Assembly (NCBI RefSeq): GCF_051962475.1
Contig: NZ_JBQCCF010000069.1
Location: 310,001-374,000, forward strand
DNA length: 64,000 nucleotides
Source of the DNA: Dyella_A sp051962475
GTDB taxonomy: Bacteria > Pseudomonadota > Gammaproteobacteria > Xanthomonadales > Rhodanobacteraceae
Direction: 5' to 3'
This document shows positions 26,430 through 33,028 of the stretch, piece after piece. The notes beneath the pieces are model-generated. The model did no database searches and was not told where the DNA came from. It saw nothing but the letters and a program-made list of their open reading frames with translations. A program made the translations under genes and the position numbers. The first letter of the stretch is position 1; each line of letters opens with the position of its first letter.

Positions 26430-26900
26430 TCAGATCTCGGCAGCAAGCTGGTCGAGCATGGCCTTGTGCGCCGATGCGTCGATCTCGCGCTGGACGATCT
26501 TCTCGGCGCCCTGGACCGCCAGGCGACCGACCCAGCCACGCAGCTCTTCGCGGGCGCGCTGTTGCATGCTGGCGACTTCTTCCGTCGCCGCTGCCTTCAC
26601 GCGTGCCGCCTCGACCAGCGCCTCGGCGCGAGCCTTGTCGACGATCTGGTTGGCCTGCTGCTGGGCGCGCTCGACGATCTCGGCCGCCTGCTGACGCGCC
26701 TGCCTGATCTCGACCGCCGCCTTGGCGTCGGCGTCCTTCAATTCGGCGCGCGCGCGCTCGGCAGCCGCCAAGCCTTCGGCGACCTTCTTCTGGCGCTCTT
26801 CAATGGCTGCGTTGAGCTGCGGCCAGATGAACTTGGTGGTGAACCAGACCAGGATGGCGAACGACACCATCTGGCCCAGGAAAGTCAGATTGATATCCAT
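26430..26900 (-). CDS. atpF: F1Fo ATP synthase b subunit
   Basis: The peripheral stalk b subunit, 156 residues as in E. coli: one N-terminal membrane helix (TFLGQMVSFAILVWFTTKFIWP) and a long charged helix (ERQKKVAEGLAAAERARAELKDADAKA onward). The frame opens upstream to 26951, but MDINLTFLGQ at 26900 matches the family start. Confidence 0.97.
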   Translation of the reverse strand: MDINLTFLGQMVSFAILVWFTTKFIWPQLNAAIEERQKKVAEGLAAAERARAELKDADAKAAVEIRQARQQAAEIVERAQQQANQIVDKARAEALVEAARVKAAATEEVASMQQRAREELRGWVGRLAVQGAEKIVQREIDASAHKAMLDQLAAEI

Positions 26901-26981
26901 GAGCTTTCCGTTGACTCCGTAACGCGGGGGGCCGCCTGACCACCGCGGCATGAAGCCACGGCGGTCATCAACGGGGGACTG

Positions 26982-27269
26982 TTACTTCGCGAAATTCTGG
27001 ATGACCTGGGCGGTCAGCGGATTCGAGAAGGCGAACAGCAGCGCCACGGCCAAGCCGATGATGAACGCCGCGTCGATCAGGCCGGCGAGCAGGAACATGC
27101 GGCCCTGCAGCAGCGGAACCAGCTCCGGCTGACGGGCAGCGGACTCAAGGAACTTCGAACCCATGATCGCGATGCCCAGACAGGCACCGAGCGCGCCGAG
27201 GCCGATGATGATGCCGATGGCGATCGCGGTCTGGCCCTGCACATGGGAAATGAGTTCAGCGAGGTTCAT
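26982..27269 (-). CDS. atpE: F1Fo ATP synthase c subunit
   Basis: The rotor-ring c subunit of 95 residues: a helical hairpin with IAIGIIIGLGALGACLGIAIMG, the polar loop ARQPEL and the second helix with the proton-binding Asp in GLIDAAFIIGLAVALLFAF. The Asp with no Na+-binding glutamine/serine signature suggests H+ coupling. It is slightly longer than E. coli (79) because of N- and C-terminal extensions. Confidence 0.97.
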   Translation of the reverse strand: MNLAELISHVQGQTAIAIGIIIGLGALGACLGIAIMGSKFLESAARQPELVPLLQGRMFLLAGLIDAAFIIGLAVALLFAFSNPLTAQVIQNFAK

Positions 27270-27329
27270 GGTGTTCTCCTGTGAATCGTAAAGGTAAAGA
27301 CGAAACGAACTGTGGGAAGCGGAAAAGCG

Positions 27330-28163
27330 TCAGTGATGCTCGTGCGCCGTCGCGATGTACACGATGGTGAGCATCATGAAAATGAACGCCTGGAGCAGGA
27401 TGATCAGGATGTGGAAGATCGCCCACGCCGTGTTGAACAGCACGCCGGGAAGGAAGCTGATCCAGCCCGCGAACAGTCCGGCGATCAGCATGAAGACCAG
27501 CTCGCCGCCGTACATATTGCCGAACAGTCGCATGGCCAGCGACACCGGCTTAGACAGGTATTCGATGATGTTCAGACCGAGGTTGGCCGGTACCAGCGCC
27601 AGCTTGACGATAGGGTTGTGGGCATGGAACGGCGCGGTCACCAGCTCCTTGCCGAAACCCAGCGTGCCCTTGGCCTTCATGCCGTGACCGATCACGATGA
27701 AGAACACGCACAACGCCAGACCGATGGTGGTGTTGATGTCGGCCGTGGGCACCCAGCGGAAGAAGGTGTGGTGCGCCATTTCCGCACCGCCCACGGTCTT
27801 GATGGCCATCCCCGGCGCGTCGAGCGGCAGCAGGTCCATCGTGTTCATGAAGGTCACCCACATGAAGATGGACAGCGCCAGCGGCGTAACCGTGCGGCGG
27901 TCGCCGTGGAAGGTGTCCTTCACCTGGGTGTCGACGAACTCCACGATCAGCTCGACGAACGCCTGCCCCTTGGACGGCACGCCCGAGGTCGCCTTGCGCG
28001 CCTTCAGCCAGAACCACAGGCAGAACACCAGTCCAAGCGCGAAGGACACCACCAGCGAATCCAGGTGGATGGCCATGAACGGACCGTTGCCCAGCTGCAC
28101 CGTATCGTGGTGCAGGTGGTGCTGGATGTATTCGGTTAGACCGCCTTGCGGCTCGGTAGCCAT
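27330..28163 (-). CDS. atpB: F1Fo ATP synthase a subunit
   Basis: The membrane a subunit of 277 residues that forms the proton half-channels. It has several membrane helices and the essential-Arg helix as KPVSLAMRLFGNMYGGELVF; the NLGLNIIEYLSKPVSL and GVLFNTAWAIFHILIILLQAFIFMMLTIVYI blocks are diagnostic. It starts 3 bases after atpI ends. Confidence 0.97.
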   Translation of the reverse strand: MATEPQGGLTEYIQHHLHHDTVQLGNGPFMAIHLDSLVVSFALGLVFCLWFWLKARKATSGVPSKGQAFVELIVEFVDTQVKDTFHGDRRTVTPLALSIFMWVTFMNTMDLLPLDAPGMAIKTVGGAEMAHHTFFRWVPTADINTTIGLALCVFFIVIGHGMKAKGTLGFGKELVTAPFHAHNPIVKLALVPANLGLNIIEYLSKPVSLAMRLFGNMYGGELVFMLIAGLFAGWISFLPGVLFNTAWAIFHILIILLQAFIFMMLTIVYIATAHEHH

Positions 28164-28166
28164 GCC

Positions 28167-28532
28167 TCAACCCTTGAATCGAAACGCCAGCAAATTTATT
28201 GCGTAAGCAGCCACCAGCCCTGTCAAAGCGGCCAGTGGCGGCAGTTTGTATTGACCCAGGATCGCGACCAGTCCCACGATGATCGCCACCCACTTCAGCA
28301 CCATGCCCGACAGCAGACGCCCCATCGCCAGACCGCCGGCACTCCAGCCGGCGAAGGTGCGCCAGGCCAGCAGGGCAGTGCCCAGCGCCACGATCGCACC
28401 CCCACCGAACGCAGCAAGCGCTGAACGCGGCCCTTGCCACAGAAAGACTGCACCCAAGGCGGTGGCGACAACCAGCTGCAGCGCAATCACGCGCGCAGCA
28501 AGACGTCGACCCGAGGCTAAGCTGTTGAGCAC
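28167..28532 (-). CDS. atpI: ATP synthase subunit I (AtpI)
   Basis: A 121-residue four-helix membrane protein at the head of the atp operon, as expected for AtpI, which assists c-ring assembly or Mg handling. Segments ALQLVVATALGAVFLW, ALAAFGGGAIVALGTALLAWR and VLKWVAIIVGLVAILGQYKLPPLAALTGL fit the family. The start is GTG at 28532, about 70 bases downstream of a good promoter. Confidence 0.88.
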   Translation of the reverse strand: MLNSLASGRRLAARVIALQLVVATALGAVFLWQGPRSALAAFGGGAIVALGTALLAWRTFAGWSAGGLAMGRLLSGMVLKWVAIIVGLVAILGQYKLPPLAALTGLVAAYAINLLAFRFKG

Positions 28533-28607
28533 GTGACATCCCCCACGGTTTCGCTATGTCAGCGGCACCGGTCCGTCAGGTTGGTGGGGCACGGTCCAAG
28601 CTCTGGA

Positions 28608-28637
28608 ATTGTAACAGGCGGTGGTTTGCAGCGACAA
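28608..28637 (-). promoter_or_regulatory. Predicted sigma-70 promoter of the atp operon
   Basis: On the minus strand TTGTCG (28637-28632) and TACAAT (28613-28608) are separated by 18 bases. This gives a leader of roughly 70 bases before the GTG of atpI. It lies just after the phasin terminator. Confidence 0.55.
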
Positions 28638-28672
28638 GCCGATGGCGGTCAAAGTTGTCGCAGTCCGGGCAC

Positions 28673-28699
28673 AAAAAAAGCCGGGTCCACGGACCCGGC
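28673..28699 (-). terminator. Terminator of the phasin gene
   Basis: A GC-rich hairpin (28680-28688 with 28691-28699) is followed on the minus strand by a run of seven T (28679-28673), 25 bases after the phasin stop. A textbook intrinsic terminator. Confidence 0.85.
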
Positions 28700-28724
28700 C
28701 TTCCTTGTGAAGCGTTACCCGCGA

Positions 28725-29117
28725 TTACTTACTGGAGGCCTTCTTGGACGCCGCCTGCACCGGAGCGCTCACCGCCTCGTTGGCGGCCTGCTGCTGCTCC
28801 TGCAGGATCGCGCCGAGCGACTCGGCGGTCTTCTGCGACACGGCGAAGATCTCCTGGCTGACGGCGACGGCGCGCTCGGCGTTGTCGCGGCTCAGCGTGG
28901 CGCCCTTTTCCCAGAGCGAACGGAAGCCGTCGACGTCGCGGGCCTCCATCGCCTCGGCGAGGAACTCGGCAGAGGCCTGGGCCTGCTTCTCGAGTGCCTT
29001 GAACTGCAGGCCGGCGACGGCCTCGAAACCCTTCAGAGCCAGCGACTGGGCCTTGAAGGCGCTATCGGAGAACTGCTTGGCGTAGGCAAACGCATGGTTG
29101 GTGAACTGCTGATTCAT
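28725..29117 (-). CDS. Phasin family protein
   Basis: The 130-residue protein is an amphipathic-helix phasin: FTNHAFAYAKQFSDSAFKAQSLALKGFEAVAGLQFKALEKQ, then a helical middle and a Lys/Ala/Ser tail (APVQAASKKASSK). Phasins coat polyhydroxyalkanoate granules; related small phasins also occur in Xanthomonadales without an obvious PHA operon nearby. The start MNQQFTN at 29117 has GGGGAGA seven bases upstream; an upstream in-frame start at 29219 is unlikely. The upstream region is A+T rich and has a PhaR-type palindrome. Confidence 0.85.
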   Translation of the reverse strand: MNQQFTNHAFAYAKQFSDSAFKAQSLALKGFEAVAGLQFKALEKQAQASAEFLAEAMEARDVDGFRSLWEKGATLSRDNAERAVAVSQEIFAVSQKTAESLGAILQEQQQAANEAVSAPVQAASKKASSK

Positions 29118-29173
29118 GGCGATCTCCCCTCGATGGGGTGGCTGGTAGTGGAGCCACCTTACCAAAGGCCATG

Positions 29174-29184
29174 TTGCAGTGCAA
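29174..29184. promoter_or_regulatory. Candidate PhaR-like operator upstream of the phasin gene
   Basis: The inverted repeat TTGC-agt-GCAA lies beside an A+T-rich stretch (tatattttttg), 57-67 bases upstream of the phasin ATG. PhaR repressors of PHA granule genes bind TGC-rich palindromes of this sort. Location and symmetry are seen; the regulator is inference. Confidence 0.35.
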
Positions 29185-29269
29185 TATATTTTTTGTTTCC
29201 GCGCTTGGCGTTTAACCAAAAGTCATGTCTTTCAGTTACATGACAACGTTGCCACACCGGTGCACTGCG

Positions 29270-29632
29270 TCAAAAACTGCGCGCCGAGCACTCTGCGCCC
29301 GAGGTGCAGGTTTCGTGCACCACCACCCGATCCAGGCCCGGCAAACGCGGCGCGAGACGTTCCCAGATCCAGCGCGCCAGCATCTCGCTGGTCGGATTCT
29401 CGAGTCCCTCGATGTCGTTCAGATAGTGATGGTCCAGCTGCTCGTAGAGCGGCGCGAACGCCGCCTTGACGTCGGCGAAGTCCATCACCCAGCCCAGCGT
29501 CGGATCGGGCTCGCCCTGCACGTGGATTTCGATGCGGAACGAGTGCCCGTGCAGGCGCGCGCACTTGTGCCCGGCAGGCACGTTGGGCAGGCGGTGAGCC
29601 GCCTCGAGCTGGAACACCTTGAAGATATGCAT
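29270..29632 (-). CDS. queD: 6-carboxy-5,6,7,8-tetrahydropterin synthase (QueD)
   Basis: QueD acts in queuosine/preQ0 synthesis, converting 7,8-dihydroneopterin triphosphate to 6-carboxytetrahydropterin. The 120-residue protein has the zinc ligands His13, His28 and His30 (AAHRL, LHGHSF) and the catalytic Cys24 in GHKCARLHGH, plus VMDFADVK and the C-terminal VVVHET motif. It ends the chromosomal sequence before the integrated element; its start is 58 bases from attL. Confidence 0.95.
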   Translation of the reverse strand: MHIFKVFQLEAAHRLPNVPAGHKCARLHGHSFRIEIHVQGEPDPTLGWVMDFADVKAAFAPLYEQLDHHYLNDIEGLENPTSEMLARWIWERLAPRLPGLDRVVVHETCTSGAECSARSF

Positions 29633-29690
29633 ATCGTCTCGCCGGAATCAGAGAAGCCCGCGCGTGGCGCGGAAACGTCGGCGGGGCGAA

Positions 29691-29707
29691 TGGTGGCTAT
29701 GGGTGGA
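29691..29707. repeat. Left attachment site (copy of tRNA-Met 3' end)
   Basis: The 17 bases tggtggctatgggtgga are identical to 45630-45646. After two mismatches four further bases (cgaa) also match. The bases to the left are chromosomal (queD side), those to the right belong to the element. Confidence 0.85.
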
Positions 29708-29724
29708 GGCGAAGCATAGCCACC
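29692..29724. repeat. 10-bp perfect inverted repeat overlapping the left attachment site
   Basis: ggtggctatg (29692-29701) is repeated inverted as catagccacc (29715-29724) across 13 bases. The right arm lies in the element. It copies the acceptor-stem symmetry of the tRNA and could act as a pair of core-type integrase sites in the circular form. Confidence 0.6.
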
Positions 29725-30068
29725 GTCCGGCCGGAGATTCTAACGTTTCCGCGGACTTATGCGGGCCGAGAGGATCGCATGTTGCGACCACTGTAGCAAT
29801 CGCTGTAGCAGTCTCTGTAGCAACTGCATAGAACCACCGAGCGGCAACCAAAATGTTTTGCTGCAAATTTTCGAGACGGTATCTAACGATCTCGGTGCCT
29901 GCCTTACCCCCCGTGGGGGCTCACGGTGCTTGTCGGATCAGCAACCAGGCACACTCTCATCGAGAGGCTCGGCGACAGTCCTCGTTGGCCGTCAATCTGA
30001 TCAGGGAGGCGCTCGATCCAGACGACCTCACTCCAAGGCCGGCCTCCCGACGTTGCCTTAGGGGAAGG
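29725..30068. other. Left end of the island without a recognisable gene
   Basis: No frame in these 344 bases looks coding; an open frame at 29853-30263 (+) gives a low-complexity, Arg-rich translation with no initiation signal. The stretch holds the arm-type repeats at 29791-29822 and a short hairpin near 29910 (ccccccgtggggg). It is probably the integrase-binding and recombination end of the element. Confidence 0.5.
29791..29822. repeat. Arm-type repeat cluster at the left end (three ctgtagca copies)
   Basis: ctgtagca occurs at 29791, 29803 and 29815 with exact 12-base spacing, about 85 bases inside the left attachment site. The same motif recurs at the right end. Spacing and position fit arm sites of a tyrosine integrase. 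Confidence 0.65.
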
Positions 30069-30245
30069 TCAGGAAGAGGCCATTCCGACCTGCACGTCCA
30101 CGGAATCGGCCGCCGCCTCGGCGGCCTTGGCAACTTGAGGAAACCTGGGAAGCTGCGTCAGCGACACATCTGGGTTGAGCACAGCGGAAGTGACGCATAT
30201 CGCCAGGTGGCGCAGGCCGGCGCTAACAAATGGGAAATTTGTCAC
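30069..30245 (-). CDS. Possible small protein (58 residues) at the end of the UDG/NTase operon
   Basis: A GTG start at 30245 overlaps the end of the nucleotidyltransferase gene by 23 bases. The frame encodes MTNFPFVSAGLRHLAICVTS... ending AKAAEAAADSVDVQVGMASS. Third positions are strongly G/C and the translation looks protein-like, with an alanine-rich helical end, but no family is recognised and no Shine-Dalgarno is obvious. It may be a translationally coupled fifth gene or a remnant. Confidence 0.3.
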   Translation of the reverse strand: MTNFPFVSAGLRHLAICVTSAVLNPDVSLTQLPRFPQVAKAAEAAADSVDVQVGMASS

Positions 30246-30891
30246 TCGCTAGCAAGATCTTAGTTTGGGCGCTTGTCAGCACGGCATCGGTGCTCGGGTG
30301 GAGACTGATCGCCACGCGGCCGCCTTTAACTATCTGGAAGATTTCTTCCATAGGCCAAGCCAGACGGTCCATGAAGGATCGGAGGCGCTTGCCGCTGCGG
30401 CGAGCCTCCTCAACACGGTGGTGCTCTATCTCCGTCTGCTGGTCCGTATCGTTAAACCTAGGCACAAGCTCAAGGGCAAGATCTACGTCGCCGAGTTCGG
30501 CCTGGTCAGTTAGGTAGCTGCCAAACACGATCAGTTTTCGAATGCCATAAGCGAACTCTGGCGAGGCATTGATGGCCTCCACCCTGGCAATGGCTTCTTG
30601 GACGATTCGATCGGCCGCAGCTCGCTTGATAGGCTTCCTGGATGACGCCAGCGCCAGGGCATTTCCCTTTACCGTCGTCGCGTAGTACGGACAGCCACTT
30701 TGCTGAGAGACCTCAACGTACCCCTCCGCGACCAATGCAGACAGCGCTTCAGCCGCAGAAGCCTCATCGATCCCCAGAGCCTCCGCTAGGGAGGCCACGT
30801 CCCACGCACCCCACTTACCCAACTTCCGAAGTGCCTTACGAAGGTCCATAGCCGGAACGCCAGCAATCACCATTTCTCGCGAAATCCTCAT
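30223..30891 (-). CDS. Winged-helix plus nucleotidyltransferase-fold protein
   Basis: A 222-residue fusion. Residues about 25-75 form a MarR/MerR-like winged helix (WDVASLAEALGIDEASAAEALSALVAEGYVEV). Residues about 95-160 carry a minimal nucleotidyltransferase core: IVFGSYL (Gly124-Ser125), then DVDLALEL with the metal-binding pair Asp135/Asp137. Such GS-x(n)-DxD proteins include MNT antitoxins, which AMPylate HEPN toxins; no HEPN partner is adjacent. It overlaps the HicA-like gene by 4 bases and is part of a five-frame operon. The fold is supported by motif; substrate unknown. Confidence 0.72.
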   Translation of the reverse strand: MRISREMVIAGVPAMDLRKALRKLGKWGAWDVASLAEALGIDEASAAEALSALVAEGYVEVSQQSGCPYYATTVKGNALALASSRKPIKRAAADRIVQEAIARVEAINASPEFAYGIRKLIVFGSYLTDQAELGDVDLALELVPRFNDTDQQTEIEHHRVEEARRSGKRLRSFMDRLAWPMEEIFQIVKGGRVAISLHPSTDAVLTSAQTKILLASDKFPIC

Positions 30892-31145
30892 CGCCCTGCA
30901 CCTACCCTGGCCCGACCATTACCCCCAACACGAACCCACCGGCGGACCACTGCGCGAGAGTTGTTGAGCGCCTTATGATCGCCCGGGCTGCTGCCGCAGA
31001 TGAGGACTCGTTCCTCGCCGCCAGGAAGAGTGACTCGGACGCGAAGGTGACCTCCACCTGTCGTCTCAACCCCTTTCACTGTTACGCCCGCCGTCTCCCA
31101 CACCTTTATTGCCTGCCTCAGGCGAGACCTGACGTGCCGCGCCAT
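30888..31145 (-). CDS. Small HicA-like hypothetical protein
   Basis: This 85-residue basic protein starts at ATG 31145, which overlaps the upstream stop as TAATG and has GGAGG ten bases before. Its pattern, GVTVKGVETTGGGHLRVRVTLPGG then SSPGDHKALNNSRAVVRRWV, resembles the small double-stranded-RNA-binding-like HicA fold, often ending with STPSDRRALKN-type helices in phage and island proteins. It lacks a clear HicA catalytic His in the usual GSH position (it has GGGH). No HicB partner is present. Assignment is by pattern only. Confidence 0.5.
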   Translation of the reverse strand: MARHVRSRLRQAIKVWETAGVTVKGVETTGGGHLRVRVTLPGGEERVLICGSSPGDHKALNNSRAVVRRWVRVGGNGRARVGAGR

Positions 31146-31921
31146 TACGCCCAAGCCTCCACTACCTTGAGTGCAGCGGTCCGCCCTTCATCGAGAAGGT
31201 CTGCCCGAGTTTTCGACGACAGGAGCGAACGCGGCTTCCGTCCCAGGAAGTAAGCGATCCGCTCCGCGTTGGCCCCCGACGGATGCGGCAGCCCGCCGAG
31301 AATCTGCTTGGCATCAAGCGAGCCCTGCTGGACGAGGTATTCACACGCAGCTTGCGCCGCAGTTCCAAGTGGCACGTACAAAGCGCTACTGAGCGCGCGG
31401 CACTCGGGGGCAAACCACCTTTCCACCTGCTTCTTGAGAAAAGCAGATCGCGCCAGCCCAGCGCCACCGTAGCCCTTTCCCCTTTCCATCACCGGATAGC
31501 GCAGCGCTGACGTGAAGTGGACCAGGTGCGTGTGCGAGGTCCACAAGTCGGCGGTAGATGCCAAGCCGAGGCGTTCGGACACCCCTACCGAGTCCAGCAG
31601 GGCAATAAGATTCTTACGCAGAGGACCAGCGAAGCTCGCTACCTTCTTGGCAGCTTCGGCGGCTTCCGTAAAGGACCGCCCACCCAAGAGTGCTCGTCGC
31701 GCCACGGAAATCGCTTCCAGGGCCTGAGTGCGTCCAGGAGTGATGCCAACAAGGACGATCCGCGCAGAAGTATTCACATGATCGAAGGGCGCGTAGTAGA
31801 CCTCATAGCGGCCCTCTGCATCCATCCGGAGGGAGGCCGGAAGGCCAGCGTGCTCGGCGAAGCTTCCGGGGAGATGCGCCAAGGTGTTTGCGTACTTGTC
31901 GAACAAGGAGTTCATGCTCAT
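31145..31921 (-). CDS. Uracil-DNA glycosylase superfamily-like protein
   Basis: The 258-residue protein shows the two hallmark loops of the UDG fold: VLVGITPGRTQALEA (residues 57-70), equivalent to the active-site GEAPG-type loop, and GLPHPSGANAERI (210-222), equivalent to the HPS base-flipping loop. Between them lies an all-alpha/beta region with THLVHFTSALRY. It is not close to the housekeeping Ung; the water-activating residue is not clear. It is 12 bases downstream of the upstream gene and overlaps the next by one base. A UDG-fold nuclease-like anti-phage role (as for Brig1-type glycosylases) is possible but inferred. Confidence 0.65.
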   Translation of the reverse strand: MSMNSLFDKYANTLAHLPGSFAEHAGLPASLRMDAEGRYEVYYAPFDHVNTSARIVLVGITPGRTQALEAISVARRALLGGRSFTEAAEAAKKVASFAGPLRKNLIALLDSVGVSERLGLASTADLWTSHTHLVHFTSALRYPVMERGKGYGGAGLARSAFLKKQVERWFAPECRALSSALYVPLGTAAQAACEYLVQQGSLDAKQILGGLPHPSGANAERIAYFLGRKPRSLLSSKTRADLLDEGRTAALKVVEAWA

Positions 31922-31933
31922 CGTGGATTCCCC

Positions 31934-32884
31934 TTAGGCGGTCTGGTCGAGATCTTCAATGGCGCGGTCCAACTCGACCCGCGGAACCCGATCGAAGCGG
32001 ATGGCGAACGCAATGCCGCGCACACCATCCCGCTTGGTCTGCCACCGTGGTGATGGCATACGCATCAACGCACAGAGCGCTTCGTAGTAGTCAATGAACT
32101 TCCGCTCGCTACGGCCTGCCCCAATGACGTACCGCCCGTTATGGCGAGACCGTGGATCGAACCATTCACCGCCCCTGGCGACAGGCACGACTACAAAGTC
32201 GACGCCCCCATCGGCCGGCGGCGGCTTCGTTGATGAGGCGCCTCGCTCCGTAGGCCGGTATCCGTTCTTGATCAACCATCCCAAGACCTTCTCCGGCTCG
32301 GCGTAGCGACGCCCGTTCTCCTCGACGGTCTCGAAGTTCTTCCGATGGGCATTGGTGGTGACCGTTGCTTCACGAGCATCTACAAGCAACGCCACCTCTG
32401 AGAGCGTCAGGCGCTGCCCCTGATCCACCTTGAGCCGCGCCTCGGCCAGCTCAAGCAACCCAAACAGAATGCCTCGGTAGAAGTGACCCAGGACGACTTC
32501 GCCAGCCCCCATCTCGAACGGCTCGGGAATGCCCTCGGGCTCGGGATTAGCTAAGCGCTCCTCCTCATAGGAGGCAACCGTCGCCGGAGAAAACACCCGC
32601 TCTGTCGCGTACCGAAGCCCCGACACGCTGCCCGGGACAGCATCACTCCACGCCTGCCTCTGTACGTAGCGCTCAACGGTAGAAACCAGCCGGCCGATCT
32701 CGAACCTGTCCAGTCGGTCCAGGTAGTCCGGATGCCCCCCTTGGGCATAGTCGCTATCCGGATCGAGGCCAAGCGCACGCAGGCCAGCCCCTGGTCCGAT
32801 GATCTGATCCATGAGTACCGATTGCTCATGGATCAACAGCTGCACCTCTCGATCGAGCTGCGTGGATGTATAGCTGAGTGCCAT
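31934..32884 (-). CDS. Hypothetical DNA-binding-like protein heading the UDG/NTase operon
   Basis: 316 residues from ATG 32884, which has GGGGAG at a proper distance; an ATG 30 bases upstream is less likely. The N-terminal 150 residues are helical and charged (FEIGRLVSTVERYVQR, GEVVLGHFYRGILFGLLELAEARL). About 155-210 forms a helix-turn-helix-like block (LTLSEVALLVDAREATVTTNAHRKNF then YAEPEKVLGWLIKNG). The C-terminus has VDFVVVPVARGGEWFDP and YVIGAGRSERKF. No enzyme family is recognised. As the first gene of the operon, facing the recombinase across an A+T-rich control region, it could be a regulator. Confidence 0.6.
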   Translation of the reverse strand: MALSYTSTQLDREVQLLIHEQSVLMDQIIGPGAGLRALGLDPDSDYAQGGHPDYLDRLDRFEIGRLVSTVERYVQRQAWSDAVPGSVSGLRYATERVFSPATVASYEEERLANPEPEGIPEPFEMGAGEVVLGHFYRGILFGLLELAEARLKVDQGQRLTLSEVALLVDAREATVTTNAHRKNFETVEENGRRYAEPEKVLGWLIKNGYRPTERGASSTKPPPADGGVDFVVVPVARGGEWFDPRSRHNGRYVIGAGRSERKFIDYYEALCALMRMPSPRWQTKRDGVRGIAFAIRFDRVPRVELDRAIEDLDQTA

Positions 32885-32987
32885 CCCTGCTCCCCTGTGA
32901 TGTTGTGTTGTCACAAAATAACAGATGATTCAGTGTCGTCAAGCTGTATGAATACATTTTTTCAATTTGTGGGGCGCGGCGATGCGT

Positions 32988-33027
32988 GGTACAAAACGGC
33001 CTAATGCTCGTTAGGCCATTCTGTACC
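32988..33027. promoter_or_regulatory. 40-bp near-palindrome immediately before the serine recombinase start
   Basis: Seventeen-base arms (32988-33004 and 33011-33027) match at 15 positions around a 6-base centre (tgctcg); the inner seven pairs (ggcctaa/ttaggcc) are perfect. The ATG of the recombinase is at 33029 and no Shine-Dalgarno is visible, since the palindrome occupies its place. It may be a recombination or res half-site, an operator, or an RNA hairpin that limits translation. Confidence 0.65.
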
Positions 33028-33028
33028 C

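Noticed and set aside
29791..29822. Short CRISPR-like array
   Set aside because: Repeats are 8 bases with 4-base gaps; no spacers, no cas genes. Better explained as integrase arm sites.
29853..30263. A 136-codon + strand frame at the left end of the island
   Set aside because: Arg/Gly/His-rich translation, no ribosome site, and it runs against the minus-strand operon.
30223..30891. Complete MNT-HEPN toxin-antitoxin pair
   Set aside because: The nucleotidyltransferase core is present but no neighbouring protein shows the RX4-6H HEPN motif.
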